This document shows positions 62,491-64,000 of a stretch of DNA of 64,000 nucleotides, in pieces (positions within the stretch are counted from its first letter, which is position 1; the number at the start of each line of letters is the position of its first letter). The DNA is from an uncultured Eubacteriales bacterium (GTDB taxonomy: Bacteria; Bacillota; Clostridia; Lachnospirales; Lachnospiraceae), in the NCBI GenBank assembly GCA_900314565.1, contig OMVU01000008.1:1-64000 (forward strand), read 5' to 3'. The notes under the pieces are model-generated. The model saw only the letters and a program-made list of their open reading frames with translations, was not told where the DNA came from and ran no database searches. A program made the position numbers and the translations under genes.

Positions 62491-64000
62491 TTATTTCACG
62501 ACGAAATTCAGGATCTTTCCGGCCCTGTAAATCGTCTTAACTACGCGCTTTCCTTCCACGAACTTCGTGATCTTCGAAAGAGCAAGGCCTGCAGCGGAAG
62601 CCTCCGCCTCGTCCGCATCGACCGCGATACGAAGCACGTCTCTCGGCTTTCCGTTGACCTGGACGCTGATCTCGACCGTAGCTTCGATCGTCTTCGACTC
62701 GTCATATTCCGGCCATGCAGCGAGGGAGAGATATCCCTCTCCGCCAAGCATCTCCCAGATCTCCTCTGTAAGATGCGGAGCGAACGGATTCAGCAGCTTG
62801 AGGAAGTCCATGAACTGGCCTTTTCCGACATTTTCGGCTGCCTCAAAATCATTCATGAGCGTCATCATGGCTGCGATGCCCGTGTTGAATTTCATTTCCT
62901 CGATATCCGAGGAGACCTTCTTGATCGTCTTGTGGAGCTTGCTCTCAAGGCCCGGATCGTCCTTCTCGGAAAGGTTCTCAGACATTCTGAGGACTCTCTC
63001 CAGGAAGCGCTTGCAGCCGCGCACGGAGCTCTCATTCCACGGGGAGGAAGCGCCGTAATCACCCATAAAGAGGACGTATGTGCGGAGCGTATCCGCACCG
63101 AACTCCTCGACGACGTCGAGAGGATCGACGACATTGCCGAGCGACTTGCTCATCTTAGAGCCGTCAGCTCCGAGGACCATGCCCTGCGCGGTTCTCTTTG
63201 CATACGGTTCGTACGTCGGCACTGCACCGATATCGTAGAGGAAGTGATGCCAGAATCTGGAGTAGATCAGATGGCGTGTGACGTGCTCCATACCTCCGTT
63301 GTACCAGTCAACCGGCAGCCAGTATTTGAGCTTATCGGGATCTGCAAATGCCTTGTCATTGTGCGGATCGATATAGCGCAGGAAGTACCAGGATGAACCG
63401 GCCCACTGAGGCATTGTATCTGTCTCGCGCTTTGCATCCCCGCCGCACTTCGGGCACTTGCAGTTCACGAAGCTGTCGATCTTGGCAAGCGGTGATTCTC
63501 CGTCCTCGCCCGGCTTAAAGTTCTCGACTTCCGGAAGTCTGAGCGGCAGCTCTTCGTAGGGAACGCCGACCATACCGCATTTCGGGCAGTGAACGATCGG
63601 GATCGGTTCGCCCCAGTATCTCTGGCGGTTGAACGCCCAGTCTTTCATCTTATACTGAACGCCGGCCTCGCCGATCCCCTTCTCCTCGAGATACTGAATC
63701 ATGCGATTGATGGAGTCTTTCTTATTATCATAACCGTTCAGGAAATCAGAATTGACCATCTCACCGTCTCCGGTGTAGGCTTCCTTCTCAATGTCCCCGC
63801 CCTTAATGACTTCGATGATATCGAGACCAAATGCCTTGGCGAAATCATAGTCTCTCTGGTCATGACCCGGAACTGCCATGATCGCGCCCGTGCCGTATCC
63901 CATCATGACGTAGTCAGCGATAAAGAGCGGGATCTTCTTTCCGTTGACCGGATTGACTGCGCAAATGCCTTCGACCTTGACGCCTGTCTTATCCTTGACC
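62491..64000 (-). CDS. leuS: leucyl-tRNA synthetase, C-terminal part (cut by window end)
   Basis: About 503 residues of a class I synthetase of roughly 800. The frame is open to the window edge; the N-terminal Rossmann half with HIGH and most of the editing domain lie outside. Present are the end of the editing domain (VMMGYGTGAIMAVPGHDQRD), CPKCGMVGVPYEELPLRLP and CKCPKCGGDAKRETDTMPQW (zinc-like insert), WAGSSWYFLRYIDP, the KMSKS loop in LGADGSKMSKSLGNVVDP, the anticodon-binding helices and the C-terminal domain ending RAGKILNFVVK. An internal ATG at 63906 is not the start. Confidence 0.95.
   Translation of the reverse strand, partial: VKDKTGVKVEGICAVNPVNGKKIPLFIADYVMMGYGTGAIMAVPGHDQRDYDFAKAFGLDIIEVIKGGDIEKEAYTGDGEMVNSDFLNGYDNKKDSINRMIQYLEEKGIGEAGVQYKMKDWAFNRQRYWGEPIPIVHCPKCGMVGVPYEELPLRLPEVENFKPGEDGESPLAKIDSFVNCKCPKCGGDAKRETDTMPQWAGSSWYFLRYIDPHNDKAFADPDKLKYWLPVDWYNGGMEHVTRHLIYSRFWHHFLYDIGAVPTYEPYAKRTAQGMVLGADGSKMSKSLGNVVDPLDVVEEFGADTLRTYVLFMGDYGASSPWNESSVRGCKRFLERVLRMSENLSEKDDPGLESKLHKTIKKVSSDIEEMKFNTGIAAMMTLMNDFEAAENVGKGQFMDFLKLLNPFAPHLTEEIWEMLGGEGYLSLAAWPEYDESKTIEATVEISVQVNGKPRDVLRIAVDADEAEASAAGLALSKITKFVEGKRVVKTIYRAGKILNFVVK

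Noticed and set aside
63700-63906. Start of leuS at the internal ATG 63906
   Set aside because: The frame stays open to the window edge and encodes leuS editing-domain sequence upstream, so the true start is outside.

Overview
The window is bacterial chromosome from a Firmicute, most likely a Lachnospiraceae-like member of Clostridia. The evidence is gene content and order: rpmF-acpP-rnc-smc-ftsY next to ackA-pta; yicC-gmk-rpoZ-rimO-pgsA-cinA; an ACT protein paired with a DUF711/PFL protein; a stand-alone MetH reactivation-domain protein beside a short MetH; an orphan 1,400-residue BadF/HgdC-type activase; and a Re-citrate-synthase-like gene beside NADP-isocitrate dehydrogenase. These point to an anaerobic fermenter that makes acetate. 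Base composition is moderately GC-rich, and most genes have strong AGGAGG-type ribosome sites.

Layout. 0.2-9.6 kb: a short pyruvate kinase paralogue, a flavodoxin that has lost its start, tRNA-Thr, the Mrp Fe-S carrier ATPase, an orphan sugar-type binding lipoprotein, serA, ilvB, yajC and tgt. 9.7-17.8 kb: the giant activase, then the split cobalamin-dependent methionine synthase. 17.8-26.6 kb: a PucR-family regulator, a 51-residue small protein, and a complete oligopeptide ABC importer of the Ami type. 26.6-37.2 kb: a DUF3899-like protein, a MATE exporter, then ftsY, smc, rnc, acpP, rpmF, ackA and pta on the minus strand. 37.2-49.6 kb: tmcAL, the DUF711/ACT pair, a YycJ-type hydrolase, coaE, polA, an orphan zinc-finger membrane protein, tRNA-Leu, a PLP decarboxylase, pyruvate kinase and a rhomboid-like protein. 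49.8-64 kb: an ABC-F ATPase, icd with the Re-citrate-synthase homologue, cinA, pgsA, rimO, rpoZ, gmk, yicC, rqcH, an EamA permease and the C-terminal part of leuS, which runs off the end.

Most genes are housekeeping. The unusual part is the intergenic DNA, which carries two families of structured repeats. Family A/B/C is about 160-190 bp and modular: a palindrome of the form CAAGAACGCC(T)CGGCGTTCTTG, a GC-rich nested hairpin, and a roughly 100-bp segment bounded by terminal inverted repeats. Five full copies and several fragments occur. The terminal arms exist in three sequence versions, each matched by an internal copy of the same arm, so the fold is kept while the sequence changes. The second family is a MITE-like element of up to 231 bp with a hairpin of about 115 bp (three copies plus a collapsed remnant). 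The repeats have consequences for genes. One sits exactly where the flavodoxin start should be, one supplies the last codons and stop of the ABC-F gene, one lies between oppA and oppB, one lies between the two methionine synthase genes, and a cluster fills the place where plsX would be expected.
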